DNA of 64,000 nucleotides from FEN-1219 sp963728995 (GCA_963728995.1 CAVSMD010000008.1:72747-136746); one strand, 5' to 3'. Counted from the stretch's first letter, positions 1-9,491 are shown. Translations and numbers: made by a program. The notes: generated by a model from the sequence alone, not told the origin.

Positions 1-392
1 TGATCTCGGAGGCCAAGCGCAACGCCACGGTCACCATGGAGACCGAGGGCTCGTTGATGCGGCTCGGCAAGGACGACTTCAAGAAATTGCTCAACGAGCC
101 GATGCTCGATTGGGTCGACGAGGAACAAGCGGAGAAGATCATCGAGCAAGGCGGACAATGGCTGGATGTGCGTCTGCCGTCGGAGTTCGAGGCCTATCAC
201 AACGACGGTGCGATCAACGTGCCGCTGTATTTCATCCGCCTGAAGCTGAAAACGCTCGACCCTGCCGTCAAGTATGTCGTGTGCTGCGACACGGGTCGGC
301 GCAGTTCGGCCGGCGCGTTCATCCTGAACGAGCGGGGTTTTCAAACATACGTCTTGAAGGGCGGGCTCAACCGAACGGGCTTGTCGGCCTAA
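1..392 (+). CDS. Cyclic nucleotide-binding/rhodanese protein, 3' part
   Basis: The 5' end lies outside the window. The reading frame is open from base 3 with no stop upstream of the first ATG at 36, so that ATG is internal. The first 30 or so residues (EAKRNATVTM, then LMRLGKDDFKKLL) look like the end of a cyclic nucleotide-binding domain of the CRP/FNR type. The rest is a rhodanese domain: WLDVRLPSEF near its start and a catalytic-loop cysteine in CCDTGRRSS, which in this family carries a persulfide. Fusions of these two domains are known in gammaproteobacteria and are usually called cyclic nucleotide-binding rhodanese-like proteins, but their substrate is unknown. The gene converges on pilZ with only 4 bp between the stop codons. 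Confidence 0.85.
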   Translation, partial: ISEAKRNATVTMETEGSLMRLGKDDFKKLLNEPMLDWVDEEQAEKIIEQGGQWLDVRLPSEFEAYHNDGAINVPLYFIRLKLKTLDPAVKYVVCCDTGRRSSAGAFILNERGFQTYVLKGGLNRTGLSA

Positions 393-396
393 CGCC

Positions 397-735
397 CTAG
401 AGCGTGTGCGTGGGCTTGTCGCCGCCGAGCGCACCGGCGAGATAGTTCTCGATCCGCTTCTGGGTATTGCCCTGATCCTGCTCGCTGAACTGCACGCCGA
501 TGCCGGCCGTGCGCTTGCCCTGGGAGCCCTTCGGCGTGATCCAAATGACCCTGCCCGCGACGGGGATCTTCTCCTCCTCCCCCATCACGTTCAGCAGCAT
601 GAACACTTCGTCCCCGAGCTTGTAGCTCGAGTTCGTGGGAATGAAGAGCCCGCCGTTCTTGATGAACGGCATGTACGCCAGATACAGGGCGCTCTTGTCC
701 TTGATAGTCAGTGTCAGGAGCCCCGGCTTGCTCAC
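397..735 (-). CDS. pilZ: PilZ domain protein (type IV pilus PilZ type)
   Basis: 112 residues, the full length of the small single-domain PilZ proteins needed for type IV pilus assembly. Visible features are an N-terminal LTLTIKDKSALYLAYMPF segment, a GLFIPTN stretch and GIGVQFSEQD near the C-terminus. The canonical c-di-GMP motif (RxxxR with D/NxSxxG) is not evident, as is usual for the PilZ type named after the Pseudomonas pilus gene, which does not bind c-di-GMP well. It is the last gene of the fabG-acpP-fabF-pabC-mltG-tmk-holB-pilZ string and follows holB by 2 bp, the usual gammaproteobacterial position. No pilus genes are in the window. Confidence 0.9.
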   Translation of the reverse strand: MSKPGLLTLTIKDKSALYLAYMPFIKNGGLFIPTNSSYKLGDEVFMLLNVMGEEEKIPVAGRVIWITPKGSQGKRTAGIGVQFSEQDQGNTQKRIENYLAGALGGDKPTHTL

Positions 736-737
736 GG

Positions 738-1748
738 CTATCCTCGATTCGCCTGAAAGCCGACCAGCAGGGCCTGAATTGCGAGCTCCAGATTGATACC
801 GGAGCCGAGCTGGTTCAGCAGCCTCTCGGCTTTGTCGTACTGGTCGAACAACGCGTTAAGTGTCAGTTTCCGCCATGGATTATGCAACGTGCCGTCCGGG
901 GGAACTGTGATCGCAGTCGAACCCTCGGGGGCGCAACGTTCGCGGATCGCCGTGTGCAGTCGCACCTTGAGCCAGCAGAGCGCCAACTCGACATCCTCTT
1001 TCGCCCAGGCGCCCGCGACGGCAATGGGGTCGGCTTCGCCCTCATATATTGCTGAAAGAAAACTGTCTAACTCCTTGGTTTTACTAATGGAGTCTAGCTG
1101 CATCAGCGCCGCCATTCGCAGCGGCGCTCCGCCGGCCAAGTGCCAGACGTCTGCAATCGCACTCGCGTCGGGCACGCCGAGCCAGCCGCGGAGCGCGTCT
1201 GGCGGCGGCCGCGGAATGTCCAGGCGCTGGCAACGGCTGCGAATGGTCGCCGGCAGCCTGCCCGGCTGGTGACTGAGCAGCCACAAGTAGGTATCCGCCG
1301 ACGGCTCCTCGAGCGTCTTCAGCAGCGCGTTGGCCGCGGCTGCCGTCATCGCGTCTGCGGGCTCGATGACCACGACCTTGCCGTTGCCACGGTGCGCGGT
1401 GAGGTTGATGGCTTCGATGACGCCCCGGATCTGCTCGACGGAGATGCTCTGCTTATCCTCTTGGGGGTAGATCCAGTGCAGATCGGGGTGATGATCCGCG
1501 GGCACGTGTCGTGCGCCGAAAGCGGCCAGGGCCTCGGCAGATCCGAGCTCCACGGGAGGTGTGGCGGAGCCGAGCAAGTGACGCGCCGCTGCCAGCGCCA
1601 GGTTCAACTTGCCGATGCCCGCGGGGCCGCCTATCAACCAAGCGTGGCCAAGCCGACCCGTGCGCTGCGCGTCGGTGATTCGGTCGAAGGCCGGCCGCAG
1701 CCACGGGCACAGCTTCTCACTCAGGATCTGCAACGGCGAGCTCGTCAC
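738..1748 (-). CDS. holB: DNA polymerase III subunit delta'
   Basis: 336 residues, matching the clamp-loader delta' subunit that, with gamma/tau and delta, opens the beta clamp onto primed DNA. The N-terminal AAA+ fold is seen in GHAWLIGGPAGIGKLNLAL (a P-loop-like segment near residue 40) and in the sensor region VVVIEPADAMTAAAANALLK followed by TLEEP, a hallmark of delta' and gamma. SRCQRLDIPRPP is the conserved SRC motif that contacts a neighbouring subunit. It overlaps tmk by 4 bp (ATGA), so the two are translationally coupled. The tmk-holB-pilZ order is standard for the class. Confidence 0.95.
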   Translation of the reverse strand: MTSSPLQILSEKLCPWLRPAFDRITDAQRTGRLGHAWLIGGPAGIGKLNLALAAARHLLGSATPPVELGSAEALAAFGARHVPADHHPDLHWIYPQEDKQSISVEQIRGVIEAINLTAHRGNGKVVVIEPADAMTAAAANALLKTLEEPSADTYLWLLSHQPGRLPATIRSRCQRLDIPRPPPDALRGWLGVPDASAIADVWHLAGGAPLRMAALMQLDSISKTKELDSFLSAIYEGEADPIAVAGAWAKEDVELALCWLKVRLHTAIRERCAPEGSTAITVPPDGTLHNPWRKLTLNALFDQYDKAERLLNQLGSGINLELAIQALLVGFQANRG

Positions 1749-2377
1749 GAGCGCCGCCTCGCAAGTAAAGCCTGCAGCTCGCTGGCGATTTGTCGCTGCA
1801 CCGAGTCCAAGGATTGGGCTGCATCCACGATCTTGATCCGCGCGGGCTCCTCGGCCGCGAGACGCAGGTAAGTGTTGCGCACCCGCTCGAAGAACGGCCG
1901 CTGCTCGCGCTCGAAATGATCGAGCGTACGGGCGGCCATGCGCTCGGCGCCGATATCGAGCGGGGCATCGAGCAGCAGTGTCAGATCCGGCTCGAGACCT
2001 CGGTGAATTTCTGCGCGCAGGCTATGCAAGAAAGCCACGCTGGCGCCGCGCCCTCCCCCTTGGTAGGCGAATGTCGCATCGGAAAAACGATCACAGACGA
2101 CCCACTGCCCCGCTGCCAGCGCCGGCCGGATCACGTGCGTGAGATGCGCCGCACGGGCTGCGAACATCAGCAGCGCCTCGACCTCGGCCGATAAACGTCC
2201 GTGGTCGCCCTCGAGAATCCAGCTGCGAATGCGCTCGCCGAGCGAAGTGCCGCCCGGCTCGCGCGTCGTGATCACGTCGAAGCCCGCGCCGCGCAGCGTG
2301 GCGGCAACGAACGCAACGTTCGTCGACTTGCCCATGCCCTCGCCTCCTTCGAGCGTGATGAACCCGCCGCGCATCAC
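1745..2377 (-). CDS. tmk: Thymidylate kinase
   Basis: 210 residues. It phosphorylates dTMP to dTDP, an essential step in dTTP synthesis. The P-loop is in ITLEGGEGMGKSTNVAF near the N-terminus, the DR motif in VVCDRFSDATFAYQGGGRG around residue 95, and the TREPGGT dTMP-binding motif around residue 40. The lid after QGGGRG carries no obvious multiple arginines. The start ATG overlaps the end of mltG by 4 bp and the stop overlaps the holB start by 4 bp, so mltG, tmk and holB form a tightly coupled operon. Confidence 0.96.
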   Translation of the reverse strand: MMRGGFITLEGGEGMGKSTNVAFVAATLRGAGFDVITTREPGGTSLGERIRSWILEGDHGRLSAEVEALLMFAARAAHLTHVIRPALAAGQWVVCDRFSDATFAYQGGGRGASVAFLHSLRAEIHRGLEPDLTLLLDAPLDIGAERMAARTLDHFEREQRPFFERVRNTYLRLAAEEPARIKIVDAAQSLDSVQRQIASELQALLARRRS

Positions 2378-3393
2378 GGTTTGGGATCGCGGAGCTGGCG
2401 CAGGTAATCGCGGACCGCGCGCTCGTGCTCTTCGAGGGTCGTGGAGAATCGATGGCTGCCGTCGCCGCGTCCGGTCGCGACGAAGTAGATCGCGTCGGTG
2501 ACTTCAGGGTGCACCGCGGCTTCGAGCGCTGCGGCGCCCGGCAATGCAATCGGCGTCGGCGGCAGGCCGTTGCGCGTATATGTGTTGTACGGCGTGTCGC
2601 GCTCGAGATCGCCGCGGCGCAGATTGCCGTCGAACGTATCGCCGAGGCCGTAAATGACGGTCGGATCCGTCTGCAGCCGCATGTTGCGCCGCAAACGTTG
2701 ATAGAACACGCCCGCGATCAGGCGGCGCTCGCTGGCCAACGCGGTTTCCTTTTCGATGATCGAGGCCAGGATCAAAGCCTCGTAAGGACCCTTCAATATC
2801 GTGGCGGGGTCACGGTTCTCCCAGGCCGCGGTGAGCTGCGCGCGCAACGCCTGATGCGCCAGTCGAAGCAGCTCGAGATCGGTCGTCCCTTTCGGAAACC
2901 GATAGGTATCGGGGAAAAATTGGCCTTCCGGATGCACATTGGGCTCGCCCAAGGCCGCCATGATCGCCGGCCCATCCACGTCACTCACGACGATCGCGGG
3001 GTGCGCCCGCAGGGCTCTGAGAAGATCGCTGAATCGCCACCCCTCGACGATCGTCAGCTGGTGTAAGAACACCTGCCCCGCAACGAGCTTCGCCAGCAGG
3101 TCGAGCGGCGTGAGTCCCGGGGACAGCTGGTACTCGCCGGCGCGAATTCGAGTCGCCTCGCCGGTCGCTCGGCCGTACGCGGCCAGAAGCCACGGGTCGC
3201 GCAACAGGTTCCGCTCGGCCAGCTGTGTCGCGACGCCTCGCAGCGATGCGCCGCTCGCGACGTCGAGCCACGCGCCATCGACCGGAATGGGCAGCGGCGC
3301 ATGCAGCTCTCGCCAGGCATAGGCGCCACCCGCCGCGCCGCCCAGCAGCACGGCGGCCACCGTCACCAGCGCTATCCAGACGCGCTTACGCAC
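2374..3393 (-). CDS. mltG: Endolytic murein transglycosylase MltG
   Basis: 339 residues. MltG (YceG) cleaves nascent glycan strands in the inner-membrane-proximal peptidoglycan and so helps set strand length. An N-terminal transmembrane helix (residues about 5-27, rich in V, A, L and G) anchors it in the inner membrane. The YceG domain includes ILASIIEKETALASE, where the glutamate of IIEKE is the catalytic residue in the family. Further family motifs are LQTDPTVIYGLG and NTYTRNGLPPTPIALPG. It lies between pabC (8-bp overlap) and tmk (4-bp overlap), the classical arrangement. Confidence 0.95.
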   Translation of the reverse strand: MRKRVWIALVTVAAVLLGGAAGGAYAWRELHAPLPIPVDGAWLDVASGASLRGVATQLAERNLLRDPWLLAAYGRATGEATRIRAGEYQLSPGLTPLDLLAKLVAGQVFLHQLTIVEGWRFSDLLRALRAHPAIVVSDVDGPAIMAALGEPNVHPEGQFFPDTYRFPKGTTDLELLRLAHQALRAQLTAAWENRDPATILKGPYEALILASIIEKETALASERRLIAGVFYQRLRRNMRLQTDPTVIYGLGDTFDGNLRRGDLERDTPYNTYTRNGLPPTPIALPGAAALEAAVHPEVTDAIYFVATGRGDGSHRFSTTLEEHERAVRDYLRQLRDPKP

Positions 3394-4204
3394 GTGGACC
3401 GTACTCGAGATGCTGCATGAGGCGGCGTGTGATGGCGCCTGGGCGGAACGCCCGGTCGTCGAGCAGCGCGACGGGCCAGATGCCGAATAACGCGTTCGTC
3501 ATGAACAGCTCGTCGGCGGCGTGCAGATCCGCCATCGTCAGATCGTGCTCGACCGCAGCGAGGCCGAGCTCGGCGGCGGCAGCGAGCACGGCACGGCGCA
3601 TGACGCCCTTTATGCCGGCGCGCTCGAGCGTGGGTGTCGCGAGCCGTCCGTCGCGGACGACGAACACGTTGCTGCTCGTGCCGCCGATGACGCGTTCGCT
3701 GGTGTCGAGCAGCAGCCCCTGCTCGGCGTCACTGCCGCGCAACTCGAGCTGCGCCAGCACCTGCTCGAGCCTGCACAGATGCTTGAGCCCGGCGAGCGCC
3801 GGACTCTCGCCGAGTCGCAGACGACATACGCGAACGCGAATGCCGAGCTCGTAGAGTCTGGCCGGATAATCGGGCCAGGCAGAAACGGCGAGGATTCGCG
3901 TAGGGTTTGGCGTCTCCGGTGGCGCATAGCCGCGCGCGCCGGCGCCGCGCGTGACGAGCAGCTTCACGACGGCCCGGCCGGCGGGACAATGCTCCGCGAT
4001 TTCCGTTGCGACGAGCGTGCGCTCCGGTGGCGGGATTGCCAGACGGCGGCAGCCGTCCTCGAGCCGCTCGAGATGCAGATCGAGCCAACGGATGCGTCCA
4101 TCGAGCGCTGCCATCGTTTCGAACAGACCGTCGCCAAAGGCGAGGCCGCGATCGCTGGGATCGACGCCGGAAGATCGTCCATTAACGAGCCAAAGAGCCT
4201 GCAC
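3386..4204 (-). CDS. pabC: Aminodeoxychorismate lyase
   Basis: 272 residues, a fold-type IV PLP enzyme. It converts 4-amino-4-deoxychorismate to p-aminobenzoate and pyruvate for folate synthesis. The PLP lysine is expected in AGLKHLCRLEQVLAQLE. The cofactor phosphate region is seen in ERVIGGTSSNVFVV. A GTG at 4204 gives MQALWLVNGRSS, the usual N-terminus of the family, and the DRGLAFGDGLFETM motif follows near residue 20. It lies between fabF (81 bp upstream) and mltG, the standard position. Fold IV paralogues (IlvE, D-amino acid transaminase) are less likely because of this context. Confidence 0.94.
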   Translation of the reverse strand: MQALWLVNGRSSGVDPSDRGLAFGDGLFETMAALDGRIRWLDLHLERLEDGCRRLAIPPPERTLVATEIAEHCPAGRAVVKLLVTRGAGARGYAPPETPNPTRILAVSAWPDYPARLYELGIRVRVCRLRLGESPALAGLKHLCRLEQVLAQLELRGSDAEQGLLLDTSERVIGGTSSNVFVVRDGRLATPTLERAGIKGVMRRAVLAAAAELGLAAVEHDLTMADLHAADELFMTNALFGIWPVALLDDRAFRPGAITRRLMQHLEYGPRA

Positions 4205-4285
4205 GAGAGTCCAACCCGTGGCGCTGGATCAAAGCGGTCTTGTAGCAGAAGCGGCCCGTCATGTCGCTGGCGGGTGCCGCAGCGA

Positions 4286-5527
4286 TCAGCGCAGGCGCTT
4301 GAAGACGACCGTGCCGTTGGTTCCGCCAAAGCCGAACGAGTTCGAAAGCGCGGCCTCGATGTCGGCGTCTCTGGCCGCGTTTGGCGTGTAGTCCAAGTCG
4401 CAGGCGGGGTCCTGATTCTCGAGGTTGATCGTCGGCGGGATCACCTGATCGCGCAGCGCGAGAATCGTGAATATCGCCTCCGCTCCACCGGCTGCGCCGA
4501 TCATATGGCCCGTCGTGGATTTCGTGGAGCTCACCGCGACACGCTGCGCCGCGTCGCCGAATGCGCGCTTGATCGCCACGGTTTCCGCGACGTCGCCGAG
4601 CGGAGTCGAGGTGCCGTGCGCGTTCACGTAGTCGATCTGCTCGGGGTTGAGCCCCGCATCGCGCATGGCGTTGAGCATGCATTGATAGGCGCCCTGGCCA
4701 TTCTCGGCGGGAGCCGTGATGTGATGCGCGTCGGCGCTCATGCCGAAGCCGGCGAACTCGGCGTATATGCGTGCGCCGCGCGCCTTCGCGTGCTCGTATT
4801 CTTCGAGCGCGATCGCACCGGCGCCATCGCTGAGCACGAAGCCGTCGCGATCGCGATCCCAGGGACGACTCGCGCGCGTCGGGTCATCGTTGCGGGTCGA
4901 CAAGGCGCGGGCGGCGCAGAACCCGCCGAGTCCGAGCGGAGTTGTCGCAAACTCGGCGCCGCCGGCCAGCATGAAGTCCGCGTCGCCGTGCTGAATCGAT
5001 CGCGCCGCGAGGCCGATGGAGTGCGTACCGGTCGTGCACGCCGTGACGATCGCGAGGTTCGGGCCCGTGAGCCCATACTTGATGGAGACGTGCCCCGAAA
5101 TCATGTTCACGATGCTTGCCGGCACGAAAAACGGCGAGATCTTCCGGGGTCCGCCTTCGAGCCACTTGGAATGATTCGCTTCGATCGTGCTGACGCCACC
5201 GATGCCGGAGCCCATCGACACGCCGCAACGGTGAGCATTGTCTTCTTTCACCTCGAGACCCGAGTCGGTCATCGCCTGCGCGCAGGCTGCGATGCCGTAG
5301 TGCATGAACGGATCGCACTTGCGGGCTTCTTTAGGCTCGAGATATTGGGTGATGTCGAAGTCGCGAATCGTGCCGGCGATGCGCGTGGTGAATGCGCTGA
5401 CGTCGAAATGCTCGATGGGGCCGATACCGCTCACACCGTCGCGAACGTTTTTCCAACCGTCGGTGACGCTGTTACCGACCGGCGAGATCAGGCCAAGGCC
5501 AGTGACTACGACGCGTCGCTGCGACAC
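4286..5527 (-). CDS. fabF: 3-oxoacyl-ACP synthase II
   Basis: 413 residues. It condenses malonyl-ACP with acyl-ACP in fatty-acid elongation. The Cys-His-His triad is visible: Cys164 in IVTACTTGTHSIG, a histidine in NAHGTSTPLGD and a histidine in TTGHMIGAAGG. A GTG start at 5527 gives MSQRRVVVTGLGLISPVG, the standard N-terminus. It follows acpP by 54 bp. FabB is a possible alternative because both share the triad, but length, position after acpP and the N-terminal motif favour FabF. Confidence 0.96.
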   Translation of the reverse strand: MSQRRVVVTGLGLISPVGNSVTDGWKNVRDGVSGIGPIEHFDVSAFTTRIAGTIRDFDITQYLEPKEARKCDPFMHYGIAACAQAMTDSGLEVKEDNAHRCGVSMGSGIGGVSTIEANHSKWLEGGPRKISPFFVPASIVNMISGHVSIKYGLTGPNLAIVTACTTGTHSIGLAARSIQHGDADFMLAGGAEFATTPLGLGGFCAARALSTRNDDPTRASRPWDRDRDGFVLSDGAGAIALEEYEHAKARGARIYAEFAGFGMSADAHHITAPAENGQGAYQCMLNAMRDAGLNPEQIDYVNAHGTSTPLGDVAETVAIKRAFGDAAQRVAVSSTKSTTGHMIGAAGGAEAIFTILALRDQVIPPTINLENQDPACDLDYTPNAARDADIEAALSNSFGFGGTNGTVVFKRLR

Positions 5528-5581
5528 GACCGTCTCAAACTGCTTCGGTGCGGGCAGCAGCTCGTGAGATTGCGCCTGGTT

Positions 5582-5824
5582 CTAGGCTTCGTTCTGACGG
5601 GCACGGATGTAGTCGATGGCCTGCTGTACGGTGGTGATCTTTTCGGCGTCGTCGTCGGGAATTTCGGTCTCGAACTCCTCTTCCAACGCCATGACGAGCT
5701 CGACGGTATCCAAAGAGTCAGCGCCCAGATCATCGACGAACGACGCGTCGTTCTTGATTTCGTCGGCTTTGAGGCCAAGCTGCTCGGCGATGATCCCTCT
5801 GACTTGCTCTTCGACGCTACTCAT
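5582..5824 (-). CDS. acpP: Acyl carrier protein
   Basis: 80 residues, highly acidic. The phosphopantetheine attachment site is Ser37 in DLGADSLDTVELVM, which holo-ACP synthase would modify. It carries growing acyl chains between FabG, FabF and the other fatty-acid enzymes. The gene lies between fabG and fabF, the conserved position. The 148 bp between acpP and fabG contain no other gene I can support; such gaps often hold an acpP promoter, but I see no clear hexamers. Confidence 0.98.
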   Translation of the reverse strand: MSSVEEQVRGIIAEQLGLKADEIKNDASFVDDLGADSLDTVELVMALEEEFETEIPDDDAEKITTVQQAIDYIRARQNEA

Positions 5825-5972
5825 GTACCTACCCCTTATTAATTGACCGGCCGGACCAAGGGGCCCGGCCGATGTGGCGCGTATTGTAGTGAAATCGCCG
5901 AGGCCATTCTACAGATCGGCCGCGTTGGTCTCCCAAGGCTGCAATCAGCGGATTGTGACCGGATTCTCGAGT

Positions 5973-6743
<771 letters not shown>

Positions 6744-6774
6744 GGGCTTGCGTGATTGCTTGCGACGCGCGCGA

Positions 6775-7389
6775 TTATACCCGCGACCTGCGGGTGAGGA
6801 CGCGTACCGCGGCGGCCAGCAGGCCGCCGGCCGTCCCAAAGAGATGAGCGGCCACGACCACGGGGCCGCCCACCGCCGCCGCGGTGAACGGTACCGGCCC
6901 GACGAGTTGCTCCCACAGCAGTTTTCCGCCGAGACCGAGCGCGAGCCAGATGCCGATCGCTTCGCGGCGCGCGCATGCCACCAGCGCACCCGCGGCGACG
7001 AACCCATGCAGCACGCCCGAGAGCCCCACGTACCAGTCGACTTGCGGCTCGAGCAGATACAGGCCGAGGTCGATCGAGCCCGCGGTCGCCGCCAGCAACA
7101 GCCACCAGTCGCCCGCGTCGAACAGGTCTTCGAACAGTGCCCCGATCAGCACGAGGGCGATCAAGTTCGGCCACAGGTGGCCCCAGCTCAAGTGCACGAG
7201 GTGGCCGGTCACGAGCCGCCAGAGCTGGCCATGCGCGATCATGACGCCTTCGTACCGCGCCCACGCGCGTGCCTGGTCGCCACCGAACGCCAGCGCCAGG
7301 CTCGCGACGGCGATCGCAACGATCGGCCACCAGCGCCGCAGTCGCCATTCGGCGACGAAATTAAAGCTCGCCAGGAGATCTTTGTTCAC
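6775..7389 (-). CDS. rrtA: Rhombosortase (rhomboid-family intramembrane protease)
   Basis: 204 residues, about six hydrophobic segments. The rhomboid signature is clear: HLSWGHLWPNL (residues 67-76), catalytic Ser124 in YVGLSGVLHGF and catalytic His182 in AAHLFGTAGG. The short length, the GLSGVLHG form of the serine motif and the lack of extra domains match the rhombosortase branch, which cleaves the C-terminal GlyGly-CTERM tail of exported proteins. In other bacteria such substrates leave the cell by type II secretion, and here the gene is divergent from a type II secretion operon. GTG at 7389 is the likely start. A generic GlpG-like rhomboid is the main alternative. Confidence 0.82.
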   Translation of the reverse strand: MNKDLLASFNFVAEWRLRRWWPIVAIAVASLALAFGGDQARAWARYEGVMIAHGQLWRLVTGHLVHLSWGHLWPNLIALVLIGALFEDLFDAGDWWLLLAATAGSIDLGLYLLEPQVDWYVGLSGVLHGFVAAGALVACARREAIGIWLALGLGGKLLWEQLVGPVPFTAAAVGGPVVVAAHLFGTAGGLLAAAVRVLTRRSRV

Positions 7390-7390
7390 A

Positions 7391-7402
7391 TTAGATGTCT
7401 AA
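7391..7402. promoter_or_regulatory. Short palindrome between divergent rrtA and gspG
   Basis: TTAGATGTCTAA is an inverted repeat with 5-bp arms and a 2-bp centre. It lies in the 79-bp gap between the divergent rrtA and gspG starts. It could be an operator or chance. A weak -10-like TATCTT for gspG starts 11 bp further on, at 7413. No strong -35 is visible. Confidence 0.25.
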
Positions 7403-7468
7403 ACGACTGTGTTATCTTCGACGCCGCACCTGGCAGGCTGCCGGGCCTAATCCACGGGTACCCTCTAT

Positions 7469-7906
7469 ATGCGCGTGATCAGAACACCTCGCCGCACAGC
7501 GCAGCAAGGGTTCACCCTGCTCGAAATCATGGTCGTGGTCGTCATCATCGGCCTGCTCGCCGCGATCGTCGTGCCGAACTTCATGGGCAACGTCGACAAA
7601 GCACAGATCAGTCGCGCAAGACAGGACATTCGGGGAATCGAGACCGCGTTGAATCTGTACCGGCTCGACAACTTCAAGTACCCCAACACGAGCGAGGGTC
7701 TCGAAGCCCTCGTGGCCAATCCCGGGGAGGCCACCGCGCCGAACTGGAAGCAACAGCTGCCGCGACTGCCCATGGACCCGTGGAACAGACCCTATCAATA
7801 CGCCTACCCCGGCCAGCACGGCGAATTCGATGTGTTCTCGTATGGAGCGGACGGCCAGGAAGGCGGCGAAGGCGTCAATGCCGACATCGGGAATTGGGAT
7901 TTGTAG
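7469..7906 (+). CDS. gspG: Type II secretion major pseudopilin GspG
   Basis: 145 residues. It is the main subunit of the periplasmic pseudopilus that pushes substrates through the GspD secretin. A prepilin leader ends in QQG, followed by FTLLEIMVVVVIIGLLAAIV, with the Phe+1 and Glu+5 required for cleavage and methylation by the prepilin peptidase. Downstream are family features DIRGIETALNLYRLDNF, YPNTSEGLEALV and a C-terminal SYGADGQEGGEG resembling the calcium-binding loop of GspG. It is the first gene of gspGHIJKLMN. GspC, D, E, F and O are not in the window. Confidence 0.96.
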   Translation: MRVIRTPRRTAQQGFTLLEIMVVVVIIGLLAAIVVPNFMGNVDKAQISRARQDIRGIETALNLYRLDNFKYPNTSEGLEALVANPGEATAPNWKQQLPRLPMDPWNRPYQYAYPGQHGEFDVFSYGADGQEGGEGVNADIGNWDL

Positions 7907-8450
7907 CCGAGAGCGTTCGCGTCCGGCGCAACTCGGCTTCACGCTGCTCGAGCTGCTCGTCGTCGTGGCGATCATCGGTATTCTCGCGGGCGCCGTCGTG
8001 CTGTCGCTCGGCAGCCTCGGCAATGATCGGCAAGTCGAGCAAGAAACGAATCGCTTGCGCAGCCTTCTGAGTCTCCTGCACGAGGAATCGCTCATGCAGA
8101 GCCGCGACTACGGTGTGATGTTCACGGCAACGGGCTATCGCTTCTACATATACGATTATCAGAAGCTGGGCTGGGTCGATCCCATCGACGACCGGCTGTT
8201 GCAGCTGTATCACCTCCGCCCACAGCTGAACATGGCGCTGGTCCTCGACGGGCGCGACGTGGAGCTCCTGCGCGATTTCGACGCGCAGGACGTCGACAAG
8301 CCGGATCCGCAAGTCATGCTGTTGTCGAGCGGCGAGATCACGCCGTTCACCCTCGATGTGGCGCGCGAGGGCCGCGAAGGCGCTTTCGTCCTCACGGGCG
8401 AGCTCGACGGCACGTTCACGGTCGACCAAAAGGGTTTCGATGCGCGTTAG
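7878..8450 (+). CDS. gspH: Type II secretion minor pseudopilin GspH
   Basis: 190 residues from the ATG at 7878, which overlaps gspG by 29 bp. The prepilin motif is QLG followed by FTLLELLVVVAIIGILAGAV. The leader of about 20 residues is long for this class but no nearer start exists. The body shows a GspH-like pattern, with NRLRSLLSLLHEESLMQSRDYG split by short loops, and GYRFYIYD. GspH joins GspI, J and K at the pseudopilus tip. The gene overlaps gspI by 11 bp. Confidence 0.9.
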   Translation: MPTSGIGICSRERSRPAQLGFTLLELLVVVAIIGILAGAVVLSLGSLGNDRQVEQETNRLRSLLSLLHEESLMQSRDYGVMFTATGYRFYIYDYQKLGWVDPIDDRLLQLYHLRPQLNMALVLDGRDVELLRDFDAQDVDKPDPQVMLLSSGEITPFTLDVAREGREGAFVLTGELDGTFTVDQKGFDAR

Positions 8451-8877
8451 TGGCACCGCTTGCCGCGGATTCACGTTGCTCGAGGCCATGGTGGCGCTCG
8501 TGATCGTTGCGCTCGGCATGATGGCCGTGAACACACAGCTGAATCGCTACACCGTCGCAGCCATCTATGTCGAGCAGAAGACGCTGGCCAGTTGGATCGC
8601 CTCGAACAAGCTCGAGGAGCTCAGCGTGGCGTCCACCTGGCCCGAAGTCGGCGAGCATGACGAGGACGTCGAGTTCGCGGGCCAGAAATGGCGCTGCGCA
8701 ATCAAGGTTCAGGAGACGGAGGTCAAGAACCTCCATCGTGTCGACGTGTCCGTGTCTTTGGCCTCGGATCCGGAGCGCGTCGTGCACAAGCTCATGGGTC
8801 TGATCGAGCCCCCCGTCCCCCCGGGGTTCCTGCCCCCGCAGTGGTCGGGCGGGCGCGGCGGCGGCCAGCGGGGTTGA
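8440..8877 (+). CDS. gspI: Type II secretion minor pseudopilin GspI
   Basis: 145 residues from the ATG at 8440, inside the last codons of gspH. The short prepilin leader MRVSGTACRG precedes FTLLEAMVALVIVALGMMAV. The sequence YVEQKTLASWIASNKLEEL is characteristic of GspI. The C-terminus has a Pro/Gly-rich extension after VHKLMGLIEPPVPP that is longer than usual. GspI nucleates the tip complex with GspJ and GspK. The stop TGA at 8875 overlaps a possible TTG start of gspJ. Confidence 0.92.
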   Translation: MRVSGTACRGFTLLEAMVALVIVALGMMAVNTQLNRYTVAAIYVEQKTLASWIASNKLEELSVASTWPEVGEHDEDVEFAGQKWRCAIKVQETEVKNLHRVDVSVSLASDPERVVHKLMGLIEPPVPPGFLPPQWSGGRGGGQRG

Positions 8878-9491
8878 GCGCCGTGCGCACCAGTCGCGGG
8901 TTCACGCTCGTCGAGCTGCTCGTTGCGATGGCGATCGTGGCCGTCATCGGCGTGATGGCGCTCACAGGCTTGACGCAGGTCATCAAGCAACAAACCATCG
9001 CGCGCGAGCGCGTGGAGCGCTGGCAGGCGATTCAGCTCGCGATGCGCCTGGTTACTCAGGACCTTGCGCAGCTGCAGCCGCGTGAGACGCGCGAGGAGCT
9101 CGGCGAGAGTTATCAGCCGAGCTTGCTCGCCGATCCGAGCGCGCAGTTCGCGCTCGAGTTCAGTCGCGGCGGCTGGGCAAACCCGGGCGCCTTTCCGCGC
9201 GGCACCGTGCTGCGGGTCGCCTACGATTGGGAAGACGACAAGCTCTTTCGAGTGCACTGGCCCGTCATGGACCGAACGTCGTCGACGCTGCCCGTGCGTA
9301 CCGAGCTGCTCGACGGCGTCGACAACGTCGAGGTCCGGTTTCTCGATACCGCCGGGGAGTGGCATCTCGAGTGGCCGCCCGTAGACATGCAGGGCCCCCA
9401 GCGCCTGATTGCACGCCCGCGAGCCGTGGAGTTCGCCGTGGAGCTCAAGGATTTCGGCCGCGTTTGGCGACTCGTGGAGACGAGCGGTTGA
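8874..9491 (+). CDS. gspJ: Type II secretion minor pseudopilin GspJ
   Basis: 205 residues if the TTG at 8874 is used; it overlaps the gspI stop in a TTGA junction. GTG at 8883 is an in-frame alternative that removes three residues. Both give a short leader ending in TSRG before FTLVELLVAMAIVAVIGVMA. The central YDWEDDKLFRVHWPVMDR and the sequence GVDNVEVRFLD are typical of GspJ. It forms the pseudopilus tip with GspH, I and K. The stop overlaps the likely TTG start of gspK in the same way. Confidence 0.92.
   Translation: MSAVRTSRGFTLVELLVAMAIVAVIGVMALTGLTQVIKQQTIARERVERWQAIQLAMRLVTQDLAQLQPRETREELGESYQPSLLADPSAQFALEFSRGGWANPGAFPRGTVLRVAYDWEDDKLFRVHWPVMDRTSSTLPVRTELLDGVDNVEVRFLDTAGEWHLEWPPVDMQGPQRLIARPRAVEFAVELKDFGRVWRLVETSG

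Noticed and set aside
3521..5842. 773-codon open frame on the plus strand
   Set aside because: Antisense to pabC, fabF and acpP. Arg/Ala-rich composition and no motifs; a by-product of high GC content.
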